Source: Streptomyces sp. R28
GTDB lineage: Bacteria; Actinomycetota; Actinomycetes; Streptomycetales; Streptomycetaceae
Assembly: GCF_041052385.1 (NCBI RefSeq)
Contig: NZ_CP163439.1
Location: 6,561,001-6,625,000, forward strand
Reading direction: 5' to 3'
DNA length: 64,000 bases
This document shows, one piece after another, positions 1 through 10,665 of this stretch. The notes below the pieces were generated by a model. That model saw only the letters and a list, made by a program, of their open reading frames with translations. It made no database searches and was not told where the DNA came from. A program made the position numbers and the translations under genes. Positions within the stretch are counted from its first letter, which is position 1. Every line of letters begins with the position of its first letter.

Positions 1-620
1 ACATCAAGGTCCTGGTCGTCGGCAACCCGGCCAACACCAACGCGCTCATCGCGCAGGCCGCCGCCCCCGACGTACCGGCCGAGCGCTTCACCGCGATGAC
101 CCGCCTCGACCACAACCGCGCGCTGACCCAGCTCGCGAAGAAGACGGGCTCCACGGTCTCCGACATCAAGCGGCTCACCATCTGGGGCAACCACTCCGCC
201 ACCCAGTACCCGGACATCTTCCACGCCACCATCGCCGGCAAGAACGCCGCCGAGGTCGTGAGCGACGAGAAGTGGCTGGCCGAGGACTTCATCCCGACCG
301 TCGCCAAGCGTGGTGCGGCGATCATCGAGGCCCGTGGCGCCTCGTCCGCGGCCTCCGCCGCCAACGCCGCCATCGACCACGTCCACACCTGGGTCAACGG
401 CACGGCCGACGGCGACTGGGTCTCCATGGGTATTCCGTCCGACGGTTCCTACGGCGTCCCGGAGGGCCTCATCTCCTCCTTCCCCGTCACCACCAAGGAC
501 GGCAAGTACGAGATCGTCCAGGGCCTGGAGATCAACGAGTTCTCCCGCGCCCGTATCGACGCCTCCGTCCAGGAGCTCGCCGAGGAGCGCGAGGCGGTCC
601 GCTCCCTCGGCCTCATCTGA
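1..620 (+). CDS. mdh: Malate dehydrogenase, C-terminal part (5' end outside window)
   Basis: NAD-dependent malate dehydrogenase of the TCA cycle, oxidising malate to oxaloacetate in the cytosol. The reading frame is open from base 3 and gives about 205 residues, roughly the last two thirds of a ~329-residue enzyme. It starts in the cofactor/substrate region (VVGNPANTNAL), continues through TRLDHNRA with the substrate-binding Arg and catalytic Asp, and then IWGNHSATQYPD with the catalytic His. It ends in a long C-terminal helix (EEREAVRSLGLI). This matches the actinobacterial cytosolic-type MDH rather than the LDH-like class. It is monocistronic at the 3' end because a perfect hairpin follows the stop codon by 35 bases. 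Identification is secure; only the start is missing. Confidence 0.97.
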   Translation, partial: IKVLVVGNPANTNALIAQAAAPDVPAERFTAMTRLDHNRALTQLAKKTGSTVSDIKRLTIWGNHSATQYPDIFHATIAGKNAAEVVSDEKWLAEDFIPTVAKRGAAIIEARGASSAASAANAAIDHVHTWVNGTADGDWVSMGIPSDGSYGVPEGLISSFPVTTKDGKYEIVQGLEINEFSRARIDASVQELAEEREAVRSLGLI

Positions 621-654
621 GCCCGTCTCAGAGGCCGTTCTGTCACGAACCTGC

Positions 655-692
655 GCAGGCCCCGTTCCGGTTTCTTCCGGAACGGGGCCTGC
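655..692 (+). terminator. Rho-independent-type terminator after mdh
   Basis: Perfect 16-bp inverted repeat: GCAGGCCCCGTTCCGG, loop TTTCTT, then its exact complement. It lies 35 bases after the mdh stop. There is no U-tract, as is usual for Streptomyces hairpin terminators. Confidence 0.9.
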
Positions 693-751
693 GGCCGGTT
701 TCGCCGCTAGCGTCGGAAGCGGTACCTGTCGGGTGGTTCGGGGGACTTGCC

Positions 752-1582
752 ATGAGCGGATGGGACGGCGACGGCCACAGCTCCGGTTCCTGGTCGGAGC
801 ATGAGCCGAGCGAGGAGAGAGGCCAGGCGGCCTGGGCCGCGCAGGAGCCGATCATTCCGCCACCGTGGGCGTCGGCCCGGACGCAGACCTTCTCGACGCC
901 CCCGCACACTCCCGTTCCCGCTCCTCCCGCACCGCCCCGCGCCCGCCGCCTCCTGCTCGTCCTCGTCGCCGCGGCCGTCTTCGGCGCCGGCCTGGGCGCC
1001 GGCGTCTGGTTCCTCATCCGCGGCGACTCCGCCGCCACCGGAGCCGGGAGGACCCCCCTGCCAGGTGCCGCCGTCACCGCCCCGTCGCCCTCCACCCCCG
1101 GCTCCCTGGCGTCAGCCTCCGCCCCCGGCCCCGGCTACCGTCGCGCCCAGGACCCCGTCGGCTACACCCTCGACGTCCCCGAGGAGTGGATCCGCAGCCA
1201 GAGACAGGGAGAGAAGGCGCCGGTGGTCCTCTACGGTTCCCCGGAAGACGGACGCAGCCTGCAGATCTTCGCGCTCGCGGAAAACACCCCGGCCGAGTCC
1301 CTCGACCTCGCCGAGAACGACCCCGGTTACGGCTTCTCCACCCAGCCCGGCTACCAGGCCCTGGACCGCGCCTCGGCCGCCACCTGGTCCGAGCTGACCT
1401 ACCGCTACGACGACGAGAACCAGGGCCCCCGCCAGGTCGTCGACCACCGCTTCGAGGCCGCCGACGGCACGCTCTACGCGATCCGCGCCGCGGGCCCGGA
1501 GGACCTGGCCCCGGCACTGGTCCGCGAACCGCTCACCGCCGCACTGGAGTCCTTCTGCCCGGCGAGCGGGCGATGCCGGTGA
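752..1582 (+). CDS. Single-pass membrane protein with Pro-rich N-terminus, function unknown
   Basis: 276 residues, not recognised as a named family. Residues 1-65 are polar and then Pro-rich (PPWASARTQ, PVPAPPAPP). One transmembrane helix spans about 67-89 and is preceded by RARR, so the C-terminal part should face outside. After a Ser/Pro/Ala linker (about 95-130), residues 133-276 form a compact domain beginning YRRAQDPVGYTLDVPEEW, reminiscent of the small extracytoplasmic domains found on many Streptomyces membrane proteins. The ATG at 752 was chosen because the frame upstream is out of character. The gene is isolated: a terminator lies before it and a convergent gene after it. Role unknown. 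Confidence 0.8.
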   Translation: MSGWDGDGHSSGSWSEHEPSEERGQAAWAAQEPIIPPPWASARTQTFSTPPHTPVPAPPAPPRARRLLLVLVAAAVFGAGLGAGVWFLIRGDSAATGAGRTPLPGAAVTAPSPSTPGSLASASAPGPGYRRAQDPVGYTLDVPEEWIRSQRQGEKAPVVLYGSPEDGRSLQIFALAENTPAESLDLAENDPGYGFSTQPGYQALDRASAATWSELTYRYDDENQGPRQVVDHRFEAADGTLYAIRAAGPEDLAPALVREPLTAALESFCPASGRCR

Positions 1583-1616
1583 CGGGGGCCGGGACGGTTC
1601 AGGGGGTCAGGACGGT

Positions 1617-2579
1617 TCAGGGGTCCAGGCGCTTCTCGAACCAGTGGCTGCCGTAGATGTCGTCGGTGTAGGCGGGGATCTCCGTGTATCCGCAGGCCCG
1701 GTACATCGCCTGTGCCTCGGTGAGGGTGGCGTGTGTGTCGAGGCGTACGACGGTCAACTCCCGTGCGGTGGCCGCGTGTTCGAGGGCGTCGAGGAGGCGG
1801 CGGGCCAGGCCGAGGCGGCGGGCGTCCTTGTGCACCCAGACATGGCGGATCTCGCCGACGCGCGGTTCCAGGCGTCGTAGCGCCCCGCAGCCGACCGGCC
1901 GTCCCTCCTCGTACGCGACGAAGAAGGCGCCCGCGTCCCCGGACACCTCGTCCGGCCGGACCAGGAAGGACTTGTCGTAGCCCTCGGGGAAACGCTCGTC
2001 GATGTCGGCGGCGTACGCGTCCAGGCAGGCGCGGGCGTCGGGGCCCGCTCCGTCGACTTCCTCCACGGTGATCCCGGCGAGGCGCAGCAGCCGGCGTGCC
2101 GTCGTCATGGCGTCGGTCAGCGCCGTGCGCTGTGCCGCGCTCAGCCCTTCGAGCAGCCCGGCCGCGGCCGCGTTGGCCCGCCGGTTCTGTTCCGTCACCT
2201 CGACCCGCCCGGCCGGGGTCAGCTCGATCATGCGCAGCCGGTTGTCGTCCGGGTGGGCCCGCAGCCGGACCATGCCCTGAGTCTGAAGTGCCTTGGCCAT
2301 CCGGCTCAGGTAGCCGGCGTCCAGGCCGAGCCGGCTCCTGAGCTCACGCAGGGACGCGCCGTCCCCGATCTCGAACAGCAGCCGGGCCTCGCCGAGCGGG
2401 CGGTCCTGGCCGAGGTAGTGGTCGTCCAGTACGCCGATGCGGCGCGTGAAGTAGCGGCTGAAGCGGCGGAAGGCCGTCACGTCCTCCGTCGGGACCGGCT
2501 CCGCTTCCGTCGGGGCCGGCTCCGTCGTGCCGGAGGCGCGCCTCGATGCAGCCCTCGGCGTATCCCTCTTTGGCTCCAT
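1617..2579 (-). CDS. MarR-type regulator fused to a GNAT acetyltransferase
   Basis: 320 residues with two domains. Residues about 30-165 are a MarR winged helix-turn-helix (FRRFSRYFTRRIGVLDDHYL, LGLDAGYLSRMAKALQTQG recognition helix, HPDDNRLRMIELTPAG wing). Residues about 170-318 are a GNAT N-acetyltransferase (EIRHVWVHKDARRLGLARRLLDALE acetyl-CoA loop, MYRACGYTEIPAY). MarR-GNAT fusions are known in actinobacteria; the acetylated substrate is unknown. The N-terminal ~30 residues are Thr/Glu/Pro-rich and probably disordered. A MarR-like palindrome sits directly in front of the ATG, so autoregulation is likely (inference). The gene follows the WYL regulator by 11 bases and may share its transcript. 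Confidence 0.9.
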   Translation of the reverse strand: MEPKRDTPRAASRRASGTTEPAPTEAEPVPTEDVTAFRRFSRYFTRRIGVLDDHYLGQDRPLGEARLLFEIGDGASLRELRSRLGLDAGYLSRMAKALQTQGMVRLRAHPDDNRLRMIELTPAGRVEVTEQNRRANAAAAGLLEGLSAAQRTALTDAMTTARRLLRLAGITVEEVDGAGPDARACLDAYAADIDERFPEGYDKSFLVRPDEVSGDAGAFFVAYEEGRPVGCGALRRLEPRVGEIRHVWVHKDARRLGLARRLLDALEHAATARELTVVRLDTHATLTEAQAMYRACGYTEIPAYTDDIYGSHWFEKRLDP

Positions 2580-2582
2580 ATT

Positions 2583-2600
2583 CTTTGACCTTAGTCAAAG
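2583..2600. promoter_or_regulatory. Probable MarR operator
   Basis: Perfect inverted repeat CTTTGAC-CTTA-GTCAAAG, 18 bp, ending 4 bases before the MarR-GNAT start codon. Size and TTGAC half-sites fit MarR-family operators. It also overlaps the stop codon of the upstream WYL regulator gene (2591-2593). Confidence 0.6.
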
Positions 2601-3571
2601 GTTTCGTCGGTGGCCATGCCTGCGGCCGCTTCCGTGAGGCGCCGGCCGAGCGCTCGGGCCGCCTCCCGCAGTTCCCGTGGCCCGACGATGCGGAACGGGG
2701 CTCGGATCGCCGTGAGCTGCTCGGCGTACCAGTCCGGTTCGTCGGTGGTGGCGAGGAGGCGTGTGGTGCCGTCGTCGATCGGCTCGGGGCGGCCGAGGCT
2801 GCGGGGGAGCCATTCGGTCACCAGCGCGGCGGGCGCATCGATCACGATCTCCACCTCGTAGGTCCAGCCCTGGGAGAGGTGCTCCTCGAGGGTTTCGACG
2901 GGACGCAGATCCGTGGGCGGCTCGAAGGTGTCGGGGAGTGCCGTCACCGTGGTGACCCGGTCCACGCGCAGGACGCGGCGCGCGGCACGCGTGTGCGACC
3001 AGCAGAGCAGGTACCAGCGGCCGTGGTGGACGACGACCGCCCACGGGTCGACCTCCATGGTCCGCTCGCCGCGTGAGCCCAGCCGGTAGCCGAGGCGCAG
3101 CCGGTGATGTGCGGCGGCGGCCTGGACGAGCGCGGCGGTGGTGTCGGGGTCGGGGCGGGAGGCGGCGTCGGGGCCGCCCCGGGCACTGACCTTGCGGACC
3201 GCCTCGGCCGGGTGCGCGACCGGTTCGGGCAGGGCGCGCAGGAGCTTGCCGAGTGCGCTGCCCACCGGGCCGGACGGGTCGGCCGCGTCGTGATGGCCGT
3301 CCAGTACGGCCATGACCAGGCCGAGTGCCTCGGTCGGGGTGAACATCAGCGGGGGCAGGCGCAGGCCCCGGCCGAGGCGGTAGCCGCCGTAGGGGCCCCG
3401 GGTGGACTCGACCGGGATGCCGGCCTCGCGCAGGATGCCGACGTAGCGACGGGCGGCGCGTTCGGAGACGCCGAGCCGGCCGGCCAGGCGGTCGGCGGTG
3501 ATGCCGGGACTGTTCTGGAGGAGTTCGAGGAGCAGCAGGGCGCGGGCGGTGGGGCTTTCGTCGTGGCTCAT
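2591..3571 (-). CDS. YafY-type WYL-domain transcriptional regulator
   Basis: 326 residues. An N-terminal winged HTH (residues about 8-62: ARALLLLELLQNSPGITADRL, LGVSERAARRYVGILREAG) is followed by the short beta motif PYGGYRLG. The WYL domain lies around 145-225 (VDPWAVVVHHGRWYLLCWSH, where WYLLCW is the WYL signature, and RVLRVDRV). A WCX-like C-terminal domain follows. WYL regulators respond to ligands or nucleic acids; here the ligand is unknown. It is divergent from the DinB-like gene with 109 bases between, and the intergenic space carries 11-bp direct repeats that could be its binding sites (inference). Confidence 0.92.
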   Translation of the reverse strand: MSHDESPTARALLLLELLQNSPGITADRLAGRLGVSERAARRYVGILREAGIPVESTRGPYGGYRLGRGLRLPPLMFTPTEALGLVMAVLDGHHDAADPSGPVGSALGKLLRALPEPVAHPAEAVRKVSARGGPDAASRPDPDTTAALVQAAAAHHRLRLGYRLGSRGERTMEVDPWAVVVHHGRWYLLCWSHTRAARRVLRVDRVTTVTALPDTFEPPTDLRPVETLEEHLSQGWTYEVEIVIDAPAALVTEWLPRSLGRPEPIDDGTTRLLATTDEPDWYAEQLTAIRAPFRIVGPRELREAARALGRRLTEAAAGMATDETFD

Positions 3572-3606
3572 CCTCGGCCCAGGTGTCTTTTGATGTCGGA
3601 CGCATG

Positions 3607-3628
3607 CCGGACGTACTCCGGACGTACT
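3607..3628. repeat. Two perfect 11-bp direct repeats in a divergent promoter region
   Basis: CCGGACGTACT occurs twice head to tail (3607-3617, 3618-3628), followed by two degenerate CCGGAA copies up to about 3645. It lies between the WYL regulator and the DinB-like gene, so it is a candidate regulator site. Confidence 0.5.
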
Positions 3629-3668
3629 CCGGAACCTATTCCGGAAGCAGATCGACCGGAACCGACCC

Positions 3669-3674
3669 TAGTCT
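3669..3674 (+). promoter_or_regulatory. -10 box of the DinB-like gene, probably leaderless
   Basis: TAGTCT ends 6 bases before the ATG at 3681 and no Shine-Dalgarno sequence is present, which suggests a leaderless mRNA. No convincing -35 was seen. Confidence 0.45.
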
Positions 3675-3680
3675 GCCGCC

Positions 3681-4241
3681 ATGACCTACGACACCGAACA
3701 GCCGATCCTTGTCGAGCCGCCCGTCGCCGGCTCCGAGGCCGACACCCTGATCGGCTCCCTGGAGCGGCAGCGCCGGACCTTCGCCTGGAAGTGCGAGGGG
3801 CTGGACGCGGCCGGCCTGGGCGCGCGGCTCGCGCCCTCCGCCCTGACCCTGGGCGGGCTGCTCAAGCATCTGGCCCTGGTCGAGGACGAGTACTTCACCC
3901 GGCGCCTGCTCGGCGTGGAGCTGCCCCCGCCGTGGGACGCGGTGGACTGGGACGCCGACCCCGACTGGGAGTGGCGGTCGGCGGCGCAGGACGAGCCCGA
4001 GCAGCTGTACGCGCTGTGGGAGGAGGCGGTGGCCCGCTCCCGGGCGAACCTGCGGCAGGTGCTGTCCGAGGGGGGCGTGGACCAGCCGGCCCGCCGCACC
4101 TGGCCCGACGGCCGGGCGCCCAGCGTGCGGCGCATCCTGATCGACCTCGTCGAGGAGTACGCCCGTCACGTCGGCCAGGCCGACATGATCCGCGAGTCGA
4201 TCGACGGCCGGGTGGGGGAGGATCCGCCGGCCGACTTCTGA
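3681..4241 (+). CDS. DinB/DUF664-family protein
   Basis: 186 residues of the DinB-like four-helix bundle superfamily (DUF664 branch). Family members often bind a metal through three His residues and include mycothiol-dependent enzymes. Visible here: SLERQRRTFAWKCEGLDAAG (helix 1), LTLGGLLKHLALVEDEYFTR with the first His, and LIDLVEEYARHVGQADMIRE with the distal His. The usual second-ligand position is less clear. Many Streptomyces genomes carry a dozen such proteins; the reaction of this one cannot be told from sequence. A leaderless start is likely. Confidence 0.85.
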   Translation: MTYDTEQPILVEPPVAGSEADTLIGSLERQRRTFAWKCEGLDAAGLGARLAPSALTLGGLLKHLALVEDEYFTRRLLGVELPPPWDAVDWDADPDWEWRSAAQDEPEQLYALWEEAVARSRANLRQVLSEGGVDQPARRTWPDGRAPSVRRILIDLVEEYARHVGQADMIRESIDGRVGEDPPADF

Positions 4242-4322
4242 ACCAGTCTTCCGGTACCTTCAGTGCCCCTTTTGTTCCTGTTTGCCCGCATGTTCAGTGA
4301 CACAGCACACTTTCGGCCATCG

Positions 4323-4336
4323 ATTGCGCATGCAAT
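4323..4336. promoter_or_regulatory. Possible operator upstream of the betaine operon
   Basis: Inverted repeat ATTGC-GCAT-GCAAT, 14 bp, 89 bases before the aldehyde dehydrogenase start, in the 184-bp promoter region. It may be a regulator site for the operon; no regulator gene is adjacent. Confidence 0.3.
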
Positions 4337-4425
4337 GCGAGGGCCCGGGCAGGCGATGACGGTCCTCGTGAGTGACACCTGTGTGACTCAGGGGCACCGA
4401 CCAGGAACGGAAGGCAACACCGATC

Positions 4426-5952
4426 ATGACCGGACAGCAGGCGCGGCAGGCACGACAGACGATTCACGCGGGCGGCGAGTGGCGCGAAGCCGTCACCGGC
4501 GCGACGCGCGACATCCTCGACCCCGCGGACGCCCTGCCCTTCGCCGTGGTCGCGGAGGGTGACGAGAAGGACACCGACCTGGCCGTGGCGGCCGCCCGCC
4601 GTGCCTTCGACGGCGGGCAGGGCCAGTGGCCCCGCACTCCCGTCGCCGAGCGTGCCGCCCTGCTGCGCCGCGTCGCCGACCTGCTGGTGCGCGACCGCGA
4701 GGAGCTCGGCCTGCTGGAGAGCCGCGACGCCGGGAAGACCGTCGAAGAGGGCCGGGTCGACATCGACTGCGTCGCCGACGCCTTCCGCTACTTCGCCGAC
4801 CTCGTCGCAGCCGAGGCCCCCGGCCGGGTCGTCGACGCCGGCTCGCCCGACATCCACAGCGTCGTCGTCCATGAGCCGGTCGGCGTGTGCGCGCTGATCA
4901 CGCCCTGGAACTACCCCCTCCTCCAGGCCAGTTGGAAGATCGCGCCCGCCCTGGCGGCCGGCAACACCTTTGTCGTCAAGCCGAGCGAGATCACGCCGCT
5001 GACGACGATCGCGCTGATCGAGCTGCTCGTCGAGGCGGGGCTGCCGACCGGGGTCGCCAACATCGTCACCGGGCCCGGCCACTCGGTCGGCGCCCGCCTC
5101 GCCGAGCACCCCGACGTCGACCTCGTCTCCTTCACCGGCGGCCTGATCAGCGGCACGAAGGTGGCCCAGGCCGCGGCGCCGAGCGTCAAGAAGGTCGCCC
5201 TCGAACTCGGTGGCAAGAACCCCAACGTCGTCTTCGCCGACGCCTGCGCCACCGACGAGGCCTTCGACACCGCCGTCGACCAGGCCCTCAACGCCGCCTT
5301 CATCCACAGCGGCCAGGTCTGCTCGGCGGGCGCCCGCCTGATCATCGAGGACTCCGTCAGGGACCGCTTCGTCTCCGAACTCGCCCGCAGGGCAAGCCGT
5401 ATCCGACTCGGTCGCGGCACCGCGGACGGCGTCGAGTGCGGACCGCTCGTCTCCGAGCAGCAGCGCGCGAAGGTCGAGGCGTACGTCGACTCCGCGCTCA
5501 AGGACGGCGCCGTACTGCGCTCCGGCGGCAAGCGTCCCGAGCCGTCGCCCGAGCGGCCGGAGAACGGCTACTTCTACGAGCCGACCGTGCTCGACCACTG
5601 CCACCGCGAGATGGCCGTCGTACGCGAGGAGGTCTTCGGCCCGGTCCTCACCGTCGAGACCTTCCGCACCGAGGACGAGGCGATCGCCCTCGCCAACGAC
5701 ACCGAGTACGGCCTCGCGGGCGCCGTCTGGACCGCCGACGCGGGGCGCGCCCGCCGGGTCGCCGGCCGGCTGCGGCACGGCACCGTCTGGATCAACGACT
5801 TCCACCCCTACCTCCCGCAGGCGGAGTGGGGCGGCTTCGGCAAGAGCGGGGTGGGCCGCGAACTCGGCCCCGCCGGACTCGCCGAATACCGCGAGAGCAA
5901 GCACGTCTACCAGAACCTCGCACCGAAGCCGGTGCGGTGGTTCGCGGGCTGA
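4426..5952 (+). CDS. betB: Betaine aldehyde dehydrogenase
   Basis: 508-residue NAD(P)-dependent aldehyde dehydrogenase, expected to oxidise betaine aldehyde to the osmoprotectant glycine betaine. Key residues are visible: Asn162 (PWNYP), Lys185 (VVKPSE), Glu260 in the motif LELGGKNPNVVF, and the nucleophile Cys299 in HSGQVCSAGARL. EEVFGPVLTVETF follows. Full family length. It is the first gene of a five-gene run on one strand with a GMC oxidoreductase and an OpuA-type importer; this context, more than the sequence alone, points to betaine aldehyde as substrate. The start at the ATG after AACGGAAGG fits. Another amino-aldehyde substrate cannot be excluded. Confidence 0.9.
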   Translation: MTGQQARQARQTIHAGGEWREAVTGATRDILDPADALPFAVVAEGDEKDTDLAVAAARRAFDGGQGQWPRTPVAERAALLRRVADLLVRDREELGLLESRDAGKTVEEGRVDIDCVADAFRYFADLVAAEAPGRVVDAGSPDIHSVVVHEPVGVCALITPWNYPLLQASWKIAPALAAGNTFVVKPSEITPLTTIALIELLVEAGLPTGVANIVTGPGHSVGARLAEHPDVDLVSFTGGLISGTKVAQAAAPSVKKVALELGGKNPNVVFADACATDEAFDTAVDQALNAAFIHSGQVCSAGARLIIEDSVRDRFVSELARRASRIRLGRGTADGVECGPLVSEQQRAKVEAYVDSALKDGAVLRSGGKRPEPSPERPENGYFYEPTVLDHCHREMAVVREEVFGPVLTVETFRTEDEAIALANDTEYGLAGAVWTADAGRARRVAGRLRHGTVWINDFHPYLPQAEWGGFGKSGVGRELGPAGLAEYRESKHVYQNLAPKPVRWFAG

Positions 5953-6001
5953 CCCGAGCCCCTAAGCCCGTCCAGCCCGACCCCTCCTGGAGTACCACCC
6001 C

Positions 6002-7533
6002 ATGCCCGACATAACCCCTCACACATACGACTACGTCGTCGTCGGCGGCGGCACCGCAGGCTCCGTCATCGCCTCCCGCCTCACCGAGAACCCCGATGTC
6101 ACCGTCGCCGTCATCGAAGGCGGCCCCAGCGACGTCGGCCGCGACGACGTGCTGACCCTGCGCCGCTGGATGGGCCTGCTCGGCGGCGAGCTGGACTACG
6201 ACTACCCGACCACCGAACAGCCCCGCGGCAACTCGCACATCCGGCACAGCCGCGCCCGTGTCCTCGGCGGCTGCTCCTCGCACAACACCCTCATCGCCTT
6301 CAAGCCGCTGCCGTCCGACTGGGACGAGTGGGAGGCGGCCGGCGCCAAGGGCTGGGGCGCGGTGCCGATGGAGGCCTACTTCGCCCGGCTGAAGAACAAC
6401 ATCGTCCCGGTCGACGAGCAGGACCGGAACGCCATCGCCCGTGACTTCGTCGACGCGGCGCAGGGCGCGCTGGACGTCCCGCGCGTCGAGGGCTTCAACA
6501 AGCAGCCCTTCACCGAGGGCGCCGGCTTCTTCGACCTCGCCTACCACCCCGAGAACAACAAGCGCTCCTCGGCGTCGGTGGCGTACCTGCACCCGGTGAT
6601 GGACGAGCGCGAGAACCTCACCATCCTGCTGGAGACCTGGGCGTACAGGCTGGAGCTGAACGGCACCCGCGCGGAGGGCGTGCACGTGCGCACCAAGGAC
6701 GGCGAGGAGCTGCTGATCCGCGCCCGGCGCGAGGTCGTGCTGTCCGCGGGCGCCGTCGACTCGCCCCGCCTGCTGATGCACTCCGGCATCGGTCCCAAGG
6801 AGGACCTCGCCAAGCTGGGCATACCGGTGGTCCACGACCTGCCGGGTGTCGGCGAGAACCTGCTCGACCACCCCGAGTCGGTGATCGTCTGGGAGACCCA
6901 CGGCCCGATCCCCGAGAACTCCGCGATGGACTCCGACGCGGGCCTCTTCGTCCGCCGCGACCCCGAACACCAGGGCCCCGACCTGATGTTCCACTTCTAC
7001 CAGATCCCGTTCACGGACAACCCGGAGCGACTGGGCTACGAGCGGCCGGAGTTCGGGGTGTCCATGACCCCGAACATCCCCAAGCCCAAGAGCCGCGGCC
7101 GGCTGTACCTGACCAGCGCCGACCCGTCCGTGAAGCCCGCTCTCGACTTCCGCTACTTCACCGACGAGGACGACTACGACGGCCGCACCCTCGTCGACGG
7201 CATCCGCATCGCCCGCGAGATCGCCGCGACCGAACCGCTGGCGAGCTGGCTCAAGCGCGAGGTGTGCCCCGGCCCGGACGTCACCGGCGACGAGGAGCTG
7301 AGCGAGTACGCGCGCAAGGTCGCGCACACCGTGTACCACCCGGCGGGCACCTGCCGGATGGGCGCCGCCGACGACGAACTGGCGGTGGTCGACCCGCAGT
7401 TGAGGATCCGGGGCCTGGACGGCATCCGGATCGCCGACGCCTCGGTCTTCCCGACGATGACCGCGGTGAACCCGATGATCGGAGTGCTCATGGTCGGGGA
7501 GAAAGCCGTGGACCTGATGGGAGGTGAGGCGTG

Positions 7534-7534
<1 letters not shown>
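6002..7534 (+). CDS. GMC-family choline oxidase/dehydrogenase
   Basis: 510-residue FAD enzyme of the glucose-methanol-choline family. The dinucleotide-binding motif is at residues 11-40 (YVVVGGGTAGSVIASRL, ending VAVIEGG). GMC signature 1 is near 80-98 (RVLGGCSSHNTLIAFKP) and signature 2 near 250-265 (GAVDSPRLLMHSGIGP). The C-terminal catalytic region has VYHPAGTCRMG (active-site His) and NPMIGVLMVGEKA (Asn). With betB 49 bases upstream, oxidation of choline to betaine aldehyde is the likely reaction. The soluble, compact form and SCSSHN-type motif resemble actinobacterial choline oxidase as much as membrane-linked BetA, so no symbol is given. It overlaps the next gene by TGATG. Confidence 0.9.
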
Positions 7535-8714
<1,180 letters not shown>

Positions 8715-8715
<1 letters not shown>

Positions 8716-10664
8716 TGGCCACCGTCACCACCACCGCCCCTCGCATCGCCGTTCCGGGCGTCCTCAAACACCCCGTCCCGCGCAAGCTCCTGCTGCTCGC
8801 GCTCGCCGCCGCGATCCTCGTGCCGCTGGCCAACGCCCGCTGGGCGAGCGGCAGCTGGCCCGCCGCGCTGACCGTCGACTTCACCGAGCCGCTCACCAAG
8901 GCCAGCGTCTGGATCATCGACAACCGCGACAGCCACCCGCTCTTCCTCTACTTCTTCGGCCACATCAGCAACGCGGTCGTGATCGCCGTACGCGCCGTGT
9001 ACCTGGTGCTGCTCGCGGCCGGCTGGGCCGGTGTCACCGCCGCCGGGGCCCTCGTCGCCTGGCGGGTCGCCGGCTTCAGACTCGCCGCGGGCACCGGGAT
9101 CGCGTTCCTGGCCTGCGGGTTCCTCGGTATGTGGATCCCGACCATGCAGACCCTCGCGCTCATGGTCGTGGCAGTCCTCGCCTCGGTCGCCGTGGGCGCG
9201 CTGCTCGGTCTCGCCGCCGGTCTTTCCGACCGTATGGACAGGATCCTGCGCCCCGTCCTGGACACCATGCAGGTGCTCCCCGCGTACGCCTACCTGCTCC
9301 CCGTCGTCCTGGTCTTCGGCATGGGCGTCCCCGCGGCGGTCCTGGCCACCGTCGTCTACGCCGCCCCGCCGATGGCCCGCCTCACCGCCCTCGGCCTGCG
9401 CGGCGCCGACAAGGAGGTGCTGGAGGCGGTCGAGTCGCTCGGCACCACCGCGCGGCAGCGCCTGCTCACCGCCCGCATCCCGCTGGCCCGCAAGGAGCTC
9501 CTCCTCGGCCTCAACCAGACGATCATGATGGCGCTGTCCATGGCGGTCATCGCGTCGGTCATCGGCGCGGGCGGCCTCGGTGACCGCGTCTACCAGGCAC
9601 TGGGTTCCGTGGACGTGGGCGCGGCGCTCGCGGCCGGTATCCCGATCGTGCTGCTCGCCGTCGTACTGGACCGGGTGACCGGCGCGGCGGGGGAGGCGCT
9701 CGGTGACGAGCCGCAGCCGGGCGGCCGGGCCCGCTGGGTGTACGCCCTGGTCGCCGCCGTGGCCGTAGCCGTCGCCGGGCGTCTCGCGGGACGTCTCGAC
9801 TGGCCCGACGCCTGGGCCCTGAACATCGCCGAGCCGGTCAACCGCGCCGTCGACTGGATGACCGACCACCTCTACTCCGGCGTCCCCGTCATCGGCGGCA
9901 CCGCCGACTGGGCAGCCCACTTCACCACCTGGGTCCTCGACCCCGTGCGCGACACCCTGCAGTGGCTGCCCTGGTGGTCGGTCCTGCTGATCGTCGCCGC
10001 CCTCGCCTGGCTGATCGGCACCTGGCGCACCGCGCTGAGCGCTGTGCTCGCCATGGCCGCGATCGGTGTCCTGGGCGTGTGGACGCCGACGCTCGACACC
10101 CTCTCCCAGGTCCTGGCGGCCGTCGCCGTCACCCTGGCCCTGGGCTTCGCGACCGGCATCGCGGCGGCCCGCAGCGACCGCGTCGAGCGGCTGCTCCGGC
10201 CCGTCCTGGACGTCTTCCAGACGATGCCGCAGTTCGTGTACCTGATCCCGGTGGTGGCGCTGTTCGGCGTGGGCCGTGCCCCGGCCGTCGCGGCAGCGGT
10301 CGTCTACGCGCTGCCCGCCGTCGTCCGCATCACCACGCAGGGTCTGCGCCAGGTCGACCCGGCCGCCCTGGAGGCGTCCCGCTCGCTCGGCGCGACGCCC
10401 GCCCAGCAGCTGCGCCAGGTCCAACTCCCGCTCGCCCGACCGGCCTTGCTGCTCGCCGTCAACCAGGGCGTGGTCCTGGTCCTCGCCGTCGTCATCATCG
10501 GCGGCCTGGTCGGCGGTGGCGCGCTCGGCTACGAGGTCGTCGCCGGCCTCGCGCAGGGCGACCTCGCGACCGGTCTGGTGGCCGGCGCGGCGATCGTCTG
10601 CCTGGGTCTGATGCTGGACCGGGTGACCCAGCCGACGGAACGCCGCGCGAAGAAGGGAGCGTGA
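8715..10664 (+). CDS. Glycine betaine/choline ABC transporter, tandem-duplicated permease
   Basis: 649 residues containing two ProW/OpuAB-like permease units in one chain, about twice the normal length. Each half has its own transmembrane core and an EAA-type coupling loop: EAVESLGTTARQRLLTARIP in the first half (~235-255) and EASRSLGATPAQQLRQVQLP in the second (~550-575). Each half also begins with an ...WIIDN/DWMTDHLY... region typical of ProW N-termini. Fused double permeases of this kind are known in actinobacteria. The start ATG overlaps the ATPase stop (TGATG) with AAGGAGG 7 bases upstream. It would form the channel with the ATPase and the following lipoprotein. Confidence 0.92.
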
Positions 10665-10665
10665 C

